The notes under the pieces: model-generated
Databases searched by the model: none
Told to the model about the DNA's origin: nothing
The model's input: the letters and a program-made list of their open reading frames with translations, nothing else
Shown: one piece after another, positions 17,202 to 25,498 of the stretch
Layout: each line of letters starts with the position of its first letter
Numbering within the stretch: position 1 is the first letter of the stretch
Assembly (NCBI GenBank): GCA_018624035.1
Contig: JAAZUU010000006.1
Span: 1-39,084 of the forward strand
Source: Rhodobiaceae bacterium
GTDB lineage: Bacteria > Pseudomonadota > Alphaproteobacteria > Puniceispirillales > Puniceispirillaceae
Reading direction: 5' to 3'
DNA: 39,084 nucleotides
Translations under genes and position numbers: made by a program

Positions 17202-18716
17202 ATGAAAACCGTCTTCGTACTTCTGGACTCACTCAACCGCAATGCCATGGAACCCTATGGCTCGCAGACGGTCCATACACCGAATTTCACCCGGTTCCAG
17301 CAGCGGGCGGTCACCTTTGACAATCATTATGTCGGCAGCCTGCCCTGCATGCCGGCACGCCGCGATCTGCATACCGGTCGCAGCCATTTCCTGCATCGCA
17401 GCTGGGGACCGCTGGAGCCCTTTGACGACTCCTTTCCGGAGATCATGAAACAGCATGGCGTCTACACCCACCTGGTCACCGACCACCATCATTATTTCGC
17501 CGATGGCGGGGCGACCTATCACCAGCGCTATTCGTCCTGGGACCTTGTCAGGGGGCAGGCCATAGACCGTTGGAAAGCCGAGGTCGCACCCGATCTTGAG
17601 GCGTTGAAATCAGCCTTTCATCCGGTGCAACGACATCGCACCAACTACATGATCAACAGGCAATTCATGGTGGATGAGGAGGATTACTGCTCACCGCAGC
17701 TTTTCAGGCTTGCCGATGAATTCCTGCAACGCAATCACCGGTCCGATAACTGGCTTCTCCAGCTTGAATGCTTTGACCCGCATGAGCCGTTCCATGCGCC
17801 ACCCCGGTTCCGTGACCGATACAAAACCTCCTATGACGGTCCGATTCTGGACTGGCCCATCTATGACCGGGTCAAGGAGACACCCGAGGAAATTGCCGAG
17901 TTGAGGGCGAATTATGCCGCCCTTGTCACCATGACAGATGAATATTTCGGCAAGCTTCTGGATATCTTTGACCAGCATGATCTGTGGGCCGACACCGCCC
18001 TTGTCCTGACCACGGACCATGGGTTCCTGCTTGGCGAGCATGACTGGTGGGCGAAGAACCGGATGCCGGTCTATGACGAAATCGCGCATATCCCGCTAAT
18101 GATCTATCACCCCGATTTCGCCAGCGAGGGCGGCACCAGACGACAGGCCCTGACCCAGACAACGGACCTGATGCCGACCTTTCTGGATATGGCCGGGCTG
18201 GCGATTCCGGCGGATGTCAGCGGCCATTCCCTGATGCCTGTTCTTGGCGGCGATGAAGGCAAACGTGACAGCGTGATCTTCGGCTATTTCGGTGCCGCCG
18301 TGAATGTATGTGACGGGCGATACAGCTATTTCCGCTACCCCGCCGTATCGGGGGCCGAATCCCTGCATGAATACACATTGATGCCGACACGCATGACAGC
18401 GCGCTTTTCCATTCGCGATCTTGCCGGCGCGACACTGCACCCGTCCTTTTCCTTCACCAAGGGTGTGCCGGTGTTGAAACTTGACCCGAAAACCGATGAT
18501 GAGGGGCAACCCGTTGAAGTTCAGGGCATGGGCTTTGAAGACTGGCGCTCGGCCCTGTACGATCTTGATACCGACCCCGGCCAGACAACACCGCTCGACA
18601 GGCCCGAAATCGAAATGCATCTTTGCCAGCAGATCATCGAAAACATGACAAGGCTGGATGCGCCATATGAAGCCTACCGGCGATTTGGTCTGCCGGCGCC
18701 CGGGGAGACCGCATGA
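17202..18716 (+). CDS. Type I sulfatase / alkaline-phosphatase-superfamily hydrolase with C-M-P-A-R motif
   Basis: MKTVFVLLDSLNRNAMEPYG; FGly-type motif in GSLPCMPARRDLHTGR; TTDHGFLLGEHDWWAKN. Start set at 17202. Confidence 0.92.
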   Translation: MKTVFVLLDSLNRNAMEPYGSQTVHTPNFTRFQQRAVTFDNHYVGSLPCMPARRDLHTGRSHFLHRSWGPLEPFDDSFPEIMKQHGVYTHLVTDHHHYFADGGATYHQRYSSWDLVRGQAIDRWKAEVAPDLEALKSAFHPVQRHRTNYMINRQFMVDEEDYCSPQLFRLADEFLQRNHRSDNWLLQLECFDPHEPFHAPPRFRDRYKTSYDGPILDWPIYDRVKETPEEIAELRANYAALVTMTDEYFGKLLDIFDQHDLWADTALVLTTDHGFLLGEHDWWAKNRMPVYDEIAHIPLMIYHPDFASEGGTRRQALTQTTDLMPTFLDMAGLAIPADVSGHSLMPVLGGDEGKRDSVIFGYFGAAVNVCDGRYSYFRYPAVSGAESLHEYTLMPTRMTARFSIRDLAGATLHPSFSFTKGVPVLKLDPKTDDEGQPVEVQGMGFEDWRSALYDLDTDPGQTTPLDRPEIEMHLCQQIIENMTRLDAPYEAYRRFGLPAPGETA

Positions 18717-20392
18717 TGACCGACAAACCCAATATCCTGCTGATCATGGCCGATCAGCTGGCAGCCCAGGCTCTGTCGCTCTATGGCAACAGGATCTGCA
18801 AGACTCCCAATCTGGAACGGCTCGCATCCGAAGGCGTCACCTTTGCCAATAATTATTCGAACAATCCCTTATGTGTGCCAAGCCGCGCCTCGATGATGAC
18901 CGGCCGACACAGCCCCGACATTAGGGTGTATGACAACGCCAACGAAATCCCCTCATCGCTTCCGACCATGGCGCATTTCATGCGGGCGCTCGGCTATCAG
19001 ACCTTCCTGTCGGGGAAAATGCATTTCATTGGTCCCGACCAATTGCACGGTTTCGAGGAGCGCCTGACGACAGATGTCTATCCTGCTGACTATCAATGGA
19101 TTGCCGACTGGTCGGCGGGACCGGCGTTTGTTCCCTCGGGAACGGCGCTGAACGGCGTTGTCGAGGCCGGCCCGTGTGTTCGCACGATGCAGGAGGATTA
19201 CGACGATGATGTCGAGTTTCAGGCCCGCCGCAAGATTTTCGATCTTGCCAGAGAGGATCGGGCCAGAGAGGATGGGGCCAGACAGGACGGGGCCAGACAG
19301 GACGGGGCCAGACAGGACGGGACCGGACAGGACGGGGCAAAACCGTTCTTCGGGGTTGTCTCCTTCACCAGCCCGCATACCCCGTTCAATGTCGCGCAAC
19401 AATATTGGGATCTCTATGATCATGACGAAATAGGTCTGCCCGATGTACCGGCGATCCCTTTTGCCGAGCTTGATTATTTCTCCAAAGCCCTGTTCTTTGC
19501 CCATGGTCGGCACCGGCACAGTGTGACCGAGGAGCATCTGCGCAAGACGCGCCATGCCTATTTCGCGATGATTTCCTATATCGACGAGAAAATCGGCAGG
19601 CTTTTGGACCAGCTTGAGGAAACCGGCCTGCGAAATGACACGGTGGTCATTTTCACCTCTGATCATGGCGAGATGCTTGGTGAACGCGGCATGTGGTTCA
19701 AACAATGTTTCTGGGAATGGTCCGCAAGGGTTCCGCTCATTGTGTCCGCACCGAATGGTCGGCGCGGCGCGCGGGTCGAGGCCAATACATCACTGGTGGA
19801 TCTGGCGCCGACGCTGATCGAAATGGGTGGTGGCGCGGCAAAGCTTCCTGAACAGATGGGCGCCGAACTGGCCGGCAACGCGGTCACGGCTTTGCTTGAC
19901 GGCGAGGATGGCGACTGGCCGGATATCGCGGTCAGCGACTATCTGGCGATCGGGCCGTGCGTGCCCTGCCGGATGGTCAGGAAGGGGCAATACAAATATA
20001 TCTTCACCCATGGGCAGCCCGACCTGCTGTTCAATCTGGTTTCTGACCCCGATGAACTGCAGAATCTCGCTGACGAACCGGCACATGCCGCAATTCTCGT
20101 CGAGCTGCGCCGGATTGCAATGCAGGATTATGATCCTGAAGCGCTGATGTCGGAGGTGATTGCCAGCCAGCGGCGGCGGCGCTTTATCGCCACGGTCCCC
20201 GGAACAAACCCGCCATGGGATTATGTGGCCTATCAGGGTGATGCGGACCGCTATGTCCGCCGCGACGGAGTCGACGCGACAAAGTCACGCCTGCGCCTGC
20301 CCCGCATTGCGCCGGTGGCTCCGGACATGCCCGAACTGTCGGCCGAGACCATCGAGCGTATGATGCAGGGCGAGATGGACTTTCCAGCCTGA
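18713..20392 (+). CDS. Type I sulfatase, choline-sulfatase (BetC)-like, paralogue of the 11222-12781 gene, with internal repeat insertion
   Basis: NNPLCVPSRASMMTGRHS; GKMHFIGPDQLHGFEERLTTDVYPADY; TSDHGEMLGERGMWFK. ATGA overlap with the preceding sulfatase. Confidence 0.94.
   Translation: MMTDKPNILLIMADQLAAQALSLYGNRICKTPNLERLASEGVTFANNYSNNPLCVPSRASMMTGRHSPDIRVYDNANEIPSSLPTMAHFMRALGYQTFLSGKMHFIGPDQLHGFEERLTTDVYPADYQWIADWSAGPAFVPSGTALNGVVEAGPCVRTMQEDYDDDVEFQARRKIFDLAREDRAREDGARQDGARQDGARQDGTGQDGAKPFFGVVSFTSPHTPFNVAQQYWDLYDHDEIGLPDVPAIPFAELDYFSKALFFAHGRHRHSVTEEHLRKTRHAYFAMISYIDEKIGRLLDQLEETGLRNDTVVIFTSDHGEMLGERGMWFKQCFWEWSARVPLIVSAPNGRRGARVEANTSLVDLAPTLIEMGGGAAKLPEQMGAELAGNAVTALLDGEDGDWPDIAVSDYLAIGPCVPCRMVRKGQYKYIFTHGQPDLLFNLVSDPDELQNLADEPAHAAILVELRRIAMQDYDPEALMSEVIASQRRRRFIATVPGTNPPWDYVAYQGDADRYVRRDGVDATKSRLRLPRIAPVAPDMPELSAETIERMMQGEMDFPA
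19247..19336 (+). repeat. 15-bp tandem repeat, 6 copies, in frame inside the sulfatase (AREDR-AREDG-ARQDG-ARQDG-ARQDG-TGQDG)
   Basis: Consensus gccagacaggacggg; three central units identical. Confidence 0.95.
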
Positions 20393-20434
20393 CCCGGCAT
20401 CACCCGCAAAAGTCACTAGAAGATCGCTGTGGGA

Positions 20435-21460
20435 TCACATGCCATCATAGCCGTGTCGAAATGTTTCGTCGGCAGGCTGGAAGATCGCGCCACCGTCGGC
20501 ATAGCAGGGGTGGTGATGCCATGGATGGGCGCTGCGATCAGCCATGCCGGCGATATCCTGAAGATAGCCAAGCCCGTCCCCGGCAAGCCCTTCAACAATT
20601 CGGTCCCAGTCCGGATAGGACGTGAACGCATCCAGCCAGATCGCCCGACCGGCAAGAAACCCTGATGCACCCGCCTTGAACGCATGCGCAAGAATATCAC
20701 GAAATGCCTCTTTGCCGGCCCCGGCAGACAACATCACCCAGGGCCGTCCGGCAAGACGCCCCATTTCATCAAACAAGGCCTGCACATTGGCTGACCCGTC
20801 TATGGCGTCCGCATTCACCGGACTTTCCAGTTTGAAAACATCGACACCATAATCAGGTCTGGCAAATTCCTCGACAGAGGCCAGCACCTGGTCACTCGCC
20901 TTTGCCTGCATTTCGACATAACCGCGTGATGCGGCTGCCTCGCTGGCGAACGGATATAGCAACAGCTCGAGAAGAAACGGAATGTCATATTGGGCACATT
21001 CATCCCCGATCCGTTTCACATAGTCCTGCTGGAAGGCAATATTTGCCGGCGAGGCGTCCGGACGGTACCAGGCAAGAACCTTGACCGCGTCGCCACCAAG
21101 CCTTTTGATCTTGCTGACTGACCAGTTATCGATACTGGCCGAAAACCGCCCCTCGCCGGTCTCGGTGAAGATCGAGTCTTCAAGTGTTACAACCAGGCCC
21201 TTGTCCGATGCCAGCGAATCGAACGCCGCCGGAATGCCATAATGCGGATCCAGCAGAACGGCGGAGCCCGGCCCCTGAAGCTGGCGCACGATTTCCAATT
21301 TGAGTCTGGCAACTTCAGCCCACGGCGCCTCGGGAAGATTCAATTGCCTGGCAATCGGGTCCTTGATTGGTGGGCGCTGATCGGCTGCGACCATTTTGAA
21401 CAACCCGTTCTTATCCGCCATGCGGCGCATACCCAAAAGCTTTCCGGGAGTTAATTGCAT
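20435..21460 (-). CDS. Class I aldolase of the LacD/YihT type (tagatose-bisphosphate / sulfofructose-1-phosphate aldolase-like)
   Basis: MVAADQRPPIKDP, VLLDPHYGIPA, DVFKLESPVNA (Schiff-base Lys context), WVMLSAGAGKEAF and AGASGFLAGRAIW. Start at MQLTPGKLLGM. Confidence 0.88.
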   Translation of the reverse strand: MQLTPGKLLGMRRMADKNGLFKMVAADQRPPIKDPIARQLNLPEAPWAEVARLKLEIVRQLQGPGSAVLLDPHYGIPAAFDSLASDKGLVVTLEDSIFTETGEGRFSASIDNWSVSKIKRLGGDAVKVLAWYRPDASPANIAFQQDYVKRIGDECAQYDIPFLLELLLYPFASEAAASRGYVEMQAKASDQVLASVEEFARPDYGVDVFKLESPVNADAIDGSANVQALFDEMGRLAGRPWVMLSAGAGKEAFRDILAHAFKAGASGFLAGRAIWLDAFTSYPDWDRIVEGLAGDGLGYLQDIAGMADRSAHPWHHHPCYADGGAIFQPADETFRHGYDGM

Positions 21461-21461
21461 A

Positions 21462-22352
21462 TCAGTATTCCTCCATAAAGGCGGTGCAGCTTTGTCGGTC
21501 CGGCGACGCGCTGATGCCGCCAAATTTCAGACATTTCATCGCGGCAGCGGCGTTTGCCGTCGTAATTGCCGAGGTTTCATCCATTCCCTCACCAAGACAA
21601 AGAGCGAAAATGCCATGCCAGACATCACCGGCGGCGATCGTGTCGACAGCCTCGACGGCGAAGGCCGGAACATTGACCAGCTCGTTGTCATGGAGGTGCC
21701 AGACGCCATTTTCACCATCTGTCACACATACCCAGCAACCCGTAGCTTCGCGCGCCCGCAACAATCCATCCTCGATGCAGCCATCGGGCGCGAATGAATC
21801 CAGCCCCTGTTTTGAAAAGGCCAGATGGGTGGCACCGCGTGCATGATCTGCCGAAAAGGGCGCTTCGGCATCAATGATGATTGGAACATGTTGCTCATCG
21901 CCAAGTTCAATGGCCCAACTCGTCAATTCGGGATGACGGTTATCCGCCAGAACCGCACAGGGCATCGAGGGCGGTCTGGTCGATTTGAGCATCCTGGAGA
22001 ATCCCCGACCCGCATAATTGAATGTCTGGCGTTCCCCCTGATGATTCACGAATGCGGCCGAGACGGATGATTGTGCTTGCGGGGCAAGCGGGCTCATCGA
22101 CATATCCACCAACTCATCGCTCAGCGCCTGATGGATAAAGCGCCCCATCATATCGTCACCAAGATAGGTCGCAAGCATGGGCCGCCCGCCAAATCTGGCT
22201 ATGGCGATGCTTGCGTTTGCCGCGGGGCCGCCAACAACAAAACGCGAATCATGGGCGCGCATTTTTTCGCCCCGCGCCGAGAATTGATCGACATTCATGA
22301 TCAGATCGACAGTGGCCCGGCCCGCCACGATTATTGTGGCGGCGCTATTCAT
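21462..22352 (-). CDS. PfkB-family carbohydrate kinase, YihV (6-deoxy-6-sulfofructose kinase)-like
   Basis: GGPAANASIAIARFG, DTIAAGDVWHGIFA, ALKC-like MKCLKFGG...PD. Start set at MNSAATIIVAGRATVDLIM (approximate); ORF-track start is 22514. Confidence 0.85.
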   Translation of the reverse strand: MNSAATIIVAGRATVDLIMNVDQFSARGEKMRAHDSRFVVGGPAANASIAIARFGGRPMLATYLGDDMMGRFIHQALSDELVDMSMSPLAPQAQSSVSAAFVNHQGERQTFNYAGRGFSRMLKSTRPPSMPCAVLADNRHPELTSWAIELGDEQHVPIIIDAEAPFSADHARGATHLAFSKQGLDSFAPDGCIEDGLLRAREATGCWVCVTDGENGVWHLHDNELVNVPAFAVEAVDTIAAGDVWHGIFALCLGEGMDETSAITTANAAAAMKCLKFGGISASPDRQSCTAFMEEY

Positions 22353-23955
22353 TGGCAAAAGTCGGGGCGGCAAGCCCATGGATCCTGACATTGATACATG
22401 CCGGCCTGCCGCTGGCGAGCGCGCGTTCAAAAGCCGGAGCGAGTTCGGCAAGGCTGGTGACATATTCACCATGTCCACCCATTGCCAATGCCACCTCGTC
22501 ATATCGGGCGTCACTCAATCCACAGGCAAAAACACGGTCCGGACCGAAATCCCGCTCCTGAATCCTGACCTCGGCATTCCACTGCAGATCATTGCCAATG
22601 ACCACCACCACCGGCAGTTTCTCGCGCACTGCCGTTTCAAACTCGGCAAGATGAAAGCCGACGGTTCCATCACCCATAAATGCCAGAACATGCCTGTCAG
22701 GAAGGGCCAGCTTTATCGCCATGGCATAACTCAGACTGCCGCCAATAGCCCCCGACACGCCATTTATCATCACCAGATGACGTGTCAGCATACTCTGAAC
22801 CCATTGGCCAATCTCAGCACCATCGGACACCGCGGCGATATTTTGGTGTGAGGCCAGAATGTCACTGACAGCACTGACAAAGGAAAAAGAGTTCAATTCC
22901 TGCCTGTCGCCCGCATGATCAGCCGCTGGAATGTCACGGCGTGCGATTTCATCCTGCAGCGATTCGTGCCAGTTCGCGGCGACATTGCTGGTGGGTGCCA
23001 GTTGCTCCAGCATGGCGATGGACTCTGTGGCAGAGAGGTCGGCCATTTCCTGTAATCGATCACCAAGATTGCCGCGCGCCTGCGCCAGAATCCGTTCATC
23101 ACCGATATAGGCACACCATTTGGCCTCGGCACTGAATGGCCCGACCGCCCCATAGGCAAGTGAGAAATCGACCGGCTTGCCGACAAGGATGATGACATCG
23201 GCAAGGCGCGCCATGGATTTGAAATTGCCAAGCCGCGGATCGTTCAGGCCTCGTGGACTGTCCATCAGCACGACAGGCACCTGCAACCGCTTCTCAAGCG
23301 CTCGTAACGTCGCCGCATGATGCGGCATGCCAAGTGATGGTCCCGCAATGATCAATGGCCTTTTCGCCGCCGCCAGCATGGCTGCGAGCCGGTCCGAAGG
23401 AGAGGCCGGTTCAGTCGCGAACGCAGGATCCTGCGGTTCGGCGGAGAACATGTCATCCAGATCACTGGTCAGAACATCCGCCGCGAGTGCCAGATGCGCC
23501 GGGCCCGGCATCCCCGTCCTGGCCGCCGCAATGGCGGCAAATGTATATTCTGCAAGGTCGCTGGTCTTGCATAGCCGCTGCGAATATTTGGTCACCGCTT
23601 TGGTAATCTGTACCTGGTCCATTTCCTGGAAGCTGCCTTTATTATCAAGGCTTGCCTCGGAATCTCCACTCAGCAGCAGCACCGGTGTTTGTGACTGACT
23701 TGCCGTGAATAACGGGGCAATGGCGTTACACAGGCCGGCCCCCGCCGTCACCATGGCAACGCCGAGGCCGCCGGTAATGCGGGCATGGGCCTCTGCCATA
23801 TAGAGCGCGGCTGCTTCGTGGCGCACATGAACAATCCGGATATTCTCATCAAGACAGGCATCGAAGAGCGGCATGATCTGATTGCCCGAGAGCGCGAAAA
23901 TCGTTCTCACACCTGCGCTCTTCAAGATCCTGATCAATGCAGCCGACGCCTTCAT
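22345..23955 (-). CDS. Thiamine diphosphate-dependent enzyme, acetolactate-synthase-like superfamily, substrate unknown
   Basis: MKASAALIRILKSAGVRTIFALSGNQIMPLFDACLD; catalytic Glu in VHVRHEAAALYMAEAHAR; ThDP motif GDGTVGFHLAEFETAVREKLPVVVVIGNDLQWN. Start approximate. Confidence 0.9.
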   Translation of the reverse strand: MKASAALIRILKSAGVRTIFALSGNQIMPLFDACLDENIRIVHVRHEAAALYMAEAHARITGGLGVAMVTAGAGLCNAIAPLFTASQSQTPVLLLSGDSEASLDNKGSFQEMDQVQITKAVTKYSQRLCKTSDLAEYTFAAIAAARTGMPGPAHLALAADVLTSDLDDMFSAEPQDPAFATEPASPSDRLAAMLAAAKRPLIIAGPSLGMPHHAATLRALEKRLQVPVVLMDSPRGLNDPRLGNFKSMARLADVIILVGKPVDFSLAYGAVGPFSAEAKWCAYIGDERILAQARGNLGDRLQEMADLSATESIAMLEQLAPTSNVAANWHESLQDEIARRDIPAADHAGDRQELNSFSFVSAVSDILASHQNIAAVSDGAEIGQWVQSMLTRHLVMINGVSGAIGGSLSYAMAIKLALPDRHVLAFMGDGTVGFHLAEFETAVREKLPVVVVIGNDLQWNAEVRIQERDFGPDRVFACGLSDARYDEVALAMGGHGEYVTSLAELAPAFERALASGRPACINVRIHGLAAPTFANE

Positions 23956-24018
23956 GGTCCGGCCTTCCCACGCCGGCAGACTGCCCTTCCATCCAAACAA
24001 ACAGGAAATTGCGGCGCG

Positions 24019-24732
24019 CTAGCCAATTGAATATCCCCCGTCAACAACGAGTGTTTGTCCGGTGACGAACTCCGCCTGCTTGCTGGCCAGAAACAACGCC
24101 GGCCCGGCAATGTCGTCAGGCTGGCCCCACCGCCCGAATGGCGTGCGGGAAATGACCGCATCATAATGCACGGTATCGGCGCGACCTCGCCTAGTCTGTT
24201 CGGTAACAACGAAGCCGGGGGCGATTGCATTGACCCTGACACCATGCGGCGCATATTTCAGCGCCAATGATTTCGTCAGCTGATGGATCGCCGCCTTGCT
24301 TGCCCCATAGGCTGGCACTTTTGGACTGCCAAAAAAGCTGTACATGGAGGCAATGTTGATCACGACACCCCCGGCCGCGATCAACGCACCTTCGAAATGC
24401 CTCACAACATCAAAATTTCCGATCAGATTGACGTCGATGACCTGACGAAACACATCAAGATCATCTTCCAGGTTACGGCGCGATATCGCCGCGCAATTGA
24501 CCAGAACATCCAGACGCGAAAACTGGCTGGCAAGCGCGGAAATCGCGCCGGTGTCACAAACATCAAGCTGATGATAAACCGCCACGCCCTCGGGCATCGA
24601 CAGCGGTTCAGCTTCAACGCCTGTGATGATCACCCTGTCTCCTTGCGCGGCGGCTGCCCTCGCAATGGCAGCGCCAATGCCATCAAGGCTTGCGCCAACC
24701 ACAAGCCAAACACGCTGGTCCGTCTCATTCAT
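24019..24732 (-). CDS. Short-chain dehydrogenase/reductase 1
   Basis: VVGASLDGIGAAIARAAAAQGDRV, NCAAISRR, SMYSFFGSPKVPAYGASKAAIHQL (S-Y-K), C-terminal TGQTLVVDGGYSIG. Confidence 0.93.
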   Translation of the reverse strand: MNETDQRVWLVVGASLDGIGAAIARAAAAQGDRVIITGVEAEPLSMPEGVAVYHQLDVCDTGAISALASQFSRLDVLVNCAAISRRNLEDDLDVFRQVIDVNLIGNFDVVRHFEGALIAAGGVVINIASMYSFFGSPKVPAYGASKAAIHQLTKSLALKYAPHGVRVNAIAPGFVVTEQTRRGRADTVHYDAVISRTPFGRWGQPDDIAGPALFLASKQAEFVTGQTLVVDGGYSIG

Positions 24733-24748
24733 CACGCACTCCCGCCCC

Positions 24749-25498
24749 TCATGTGATAAAGCCGCCGCCGCCAAGATTAAGCATGGACCCGCTTGCATAA
24801 TTGAATTTTCCGGAAATCAGGTCGATGACCGGCATCGCGATATCCACCGGGTCCGCCACCGCGCCGCAGGCGATTGTGGCCTCAATTGCCGCTCTGGTTG
24901 CAGGGTCGGCAAGCATGGTGCCGGTCATATCGGTGCGGGTCACCCCCGGACGCACCGAAAACACGGAAATGCCATGTGGCGCAAATTCCTTTGCGGCACC
25001 GATGGTGAACACATCAACAGCCCCTTTACTGGCGGCATAGACGCTCTTTTGCGCCCGCCCGCCAATGGTGGCTGCCATTGAGGACATATTGACGATCACC
25101 CCGGAATCGCCTTTCGCCATGGCGCGTGCGGCAAATTCCCGGCAACACATGATCAGGCCAACGACATTGACCGCGAATGTCGAATGCACAAAATCATGAT
25201 CAACGTCAGTGATGGCCCGCGGTCCATTGTCGATTCCGGCAGCGGTCACCAGCGCCTGCGCTGGTCCCATCGACAGCTCAATTTCCTCGAAAAAATGCGC
25301 AACACTGTGGGGGGCGGCCACATCCAGCGCAAATGCCTCTATCCGGCTATCGGACGCCGCCACCACATCATCTGCCGCTTTTCGGTTGCTGCCATAACTT
25401 ATCGCCACACGCCAACCGGCGTCCACGGCCGACAGGGCAATTTGCCTGCCGATGCCCCTGTTTCCCCCGGTAACGATTAACAGCCTGCTTTCACTCAT
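24749..25498 (-). CDS. Short-chain dehydrogenase/reductase 2
   Basis: TGGNRGIGRQIALSAVDAGWRVAI, MSSMAATIGGRAQKSVYAASKGAVDVFT, SVRPGVTRTDM. Confidence 0.93.
   Translation of the reverse strand: MSESRLLIVTGGNRGIGRQIALSAVDAGWRVAISYGSNRKAADDVVAASDSRIEAFALDVAAPHSVAHFFEEIELSMGPAQALVTAAGIDNGPRAITDVDHDFVHSTFAVNVVGLIMCCREFAARAMAKGDSGVIVNMSSMAATIGGRAQKSVYAASKGAVDVFTIGAAKEFAPHGISVFSVRPGVTRTDMTGTMLADPATRAAIEATIACGAVADPVDIAMPVIDLISGKFNYASGSMLNLGGGGFIT

Noticed and set aside
19247-19336. Possible CRISPR array
   Set aside because: Direct head-to-tail 15-bp units with no spacers, in frame inside a sulfatase gene.
18953-19705. Long minus-strand ORF (250 aa) with PVLSGPVLSGP repeats
   Set aside because: Antisense to the sulfatase with clear FGly and DHG motifs; its repeats are just the complement of the in-frame 15-bp array.
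22345-23955. Assignment as sulfoacetaldehyde acetyltransferase (Xsc) or sulfopyruvate decarboxylase (ComDE)
   Set aside because: Would fit the sulfonate theme, but the N-terminal motifs do not resemble Xsc as I remember it and the length does not fit ComDE; left as an unassigned ThDP enzyme.
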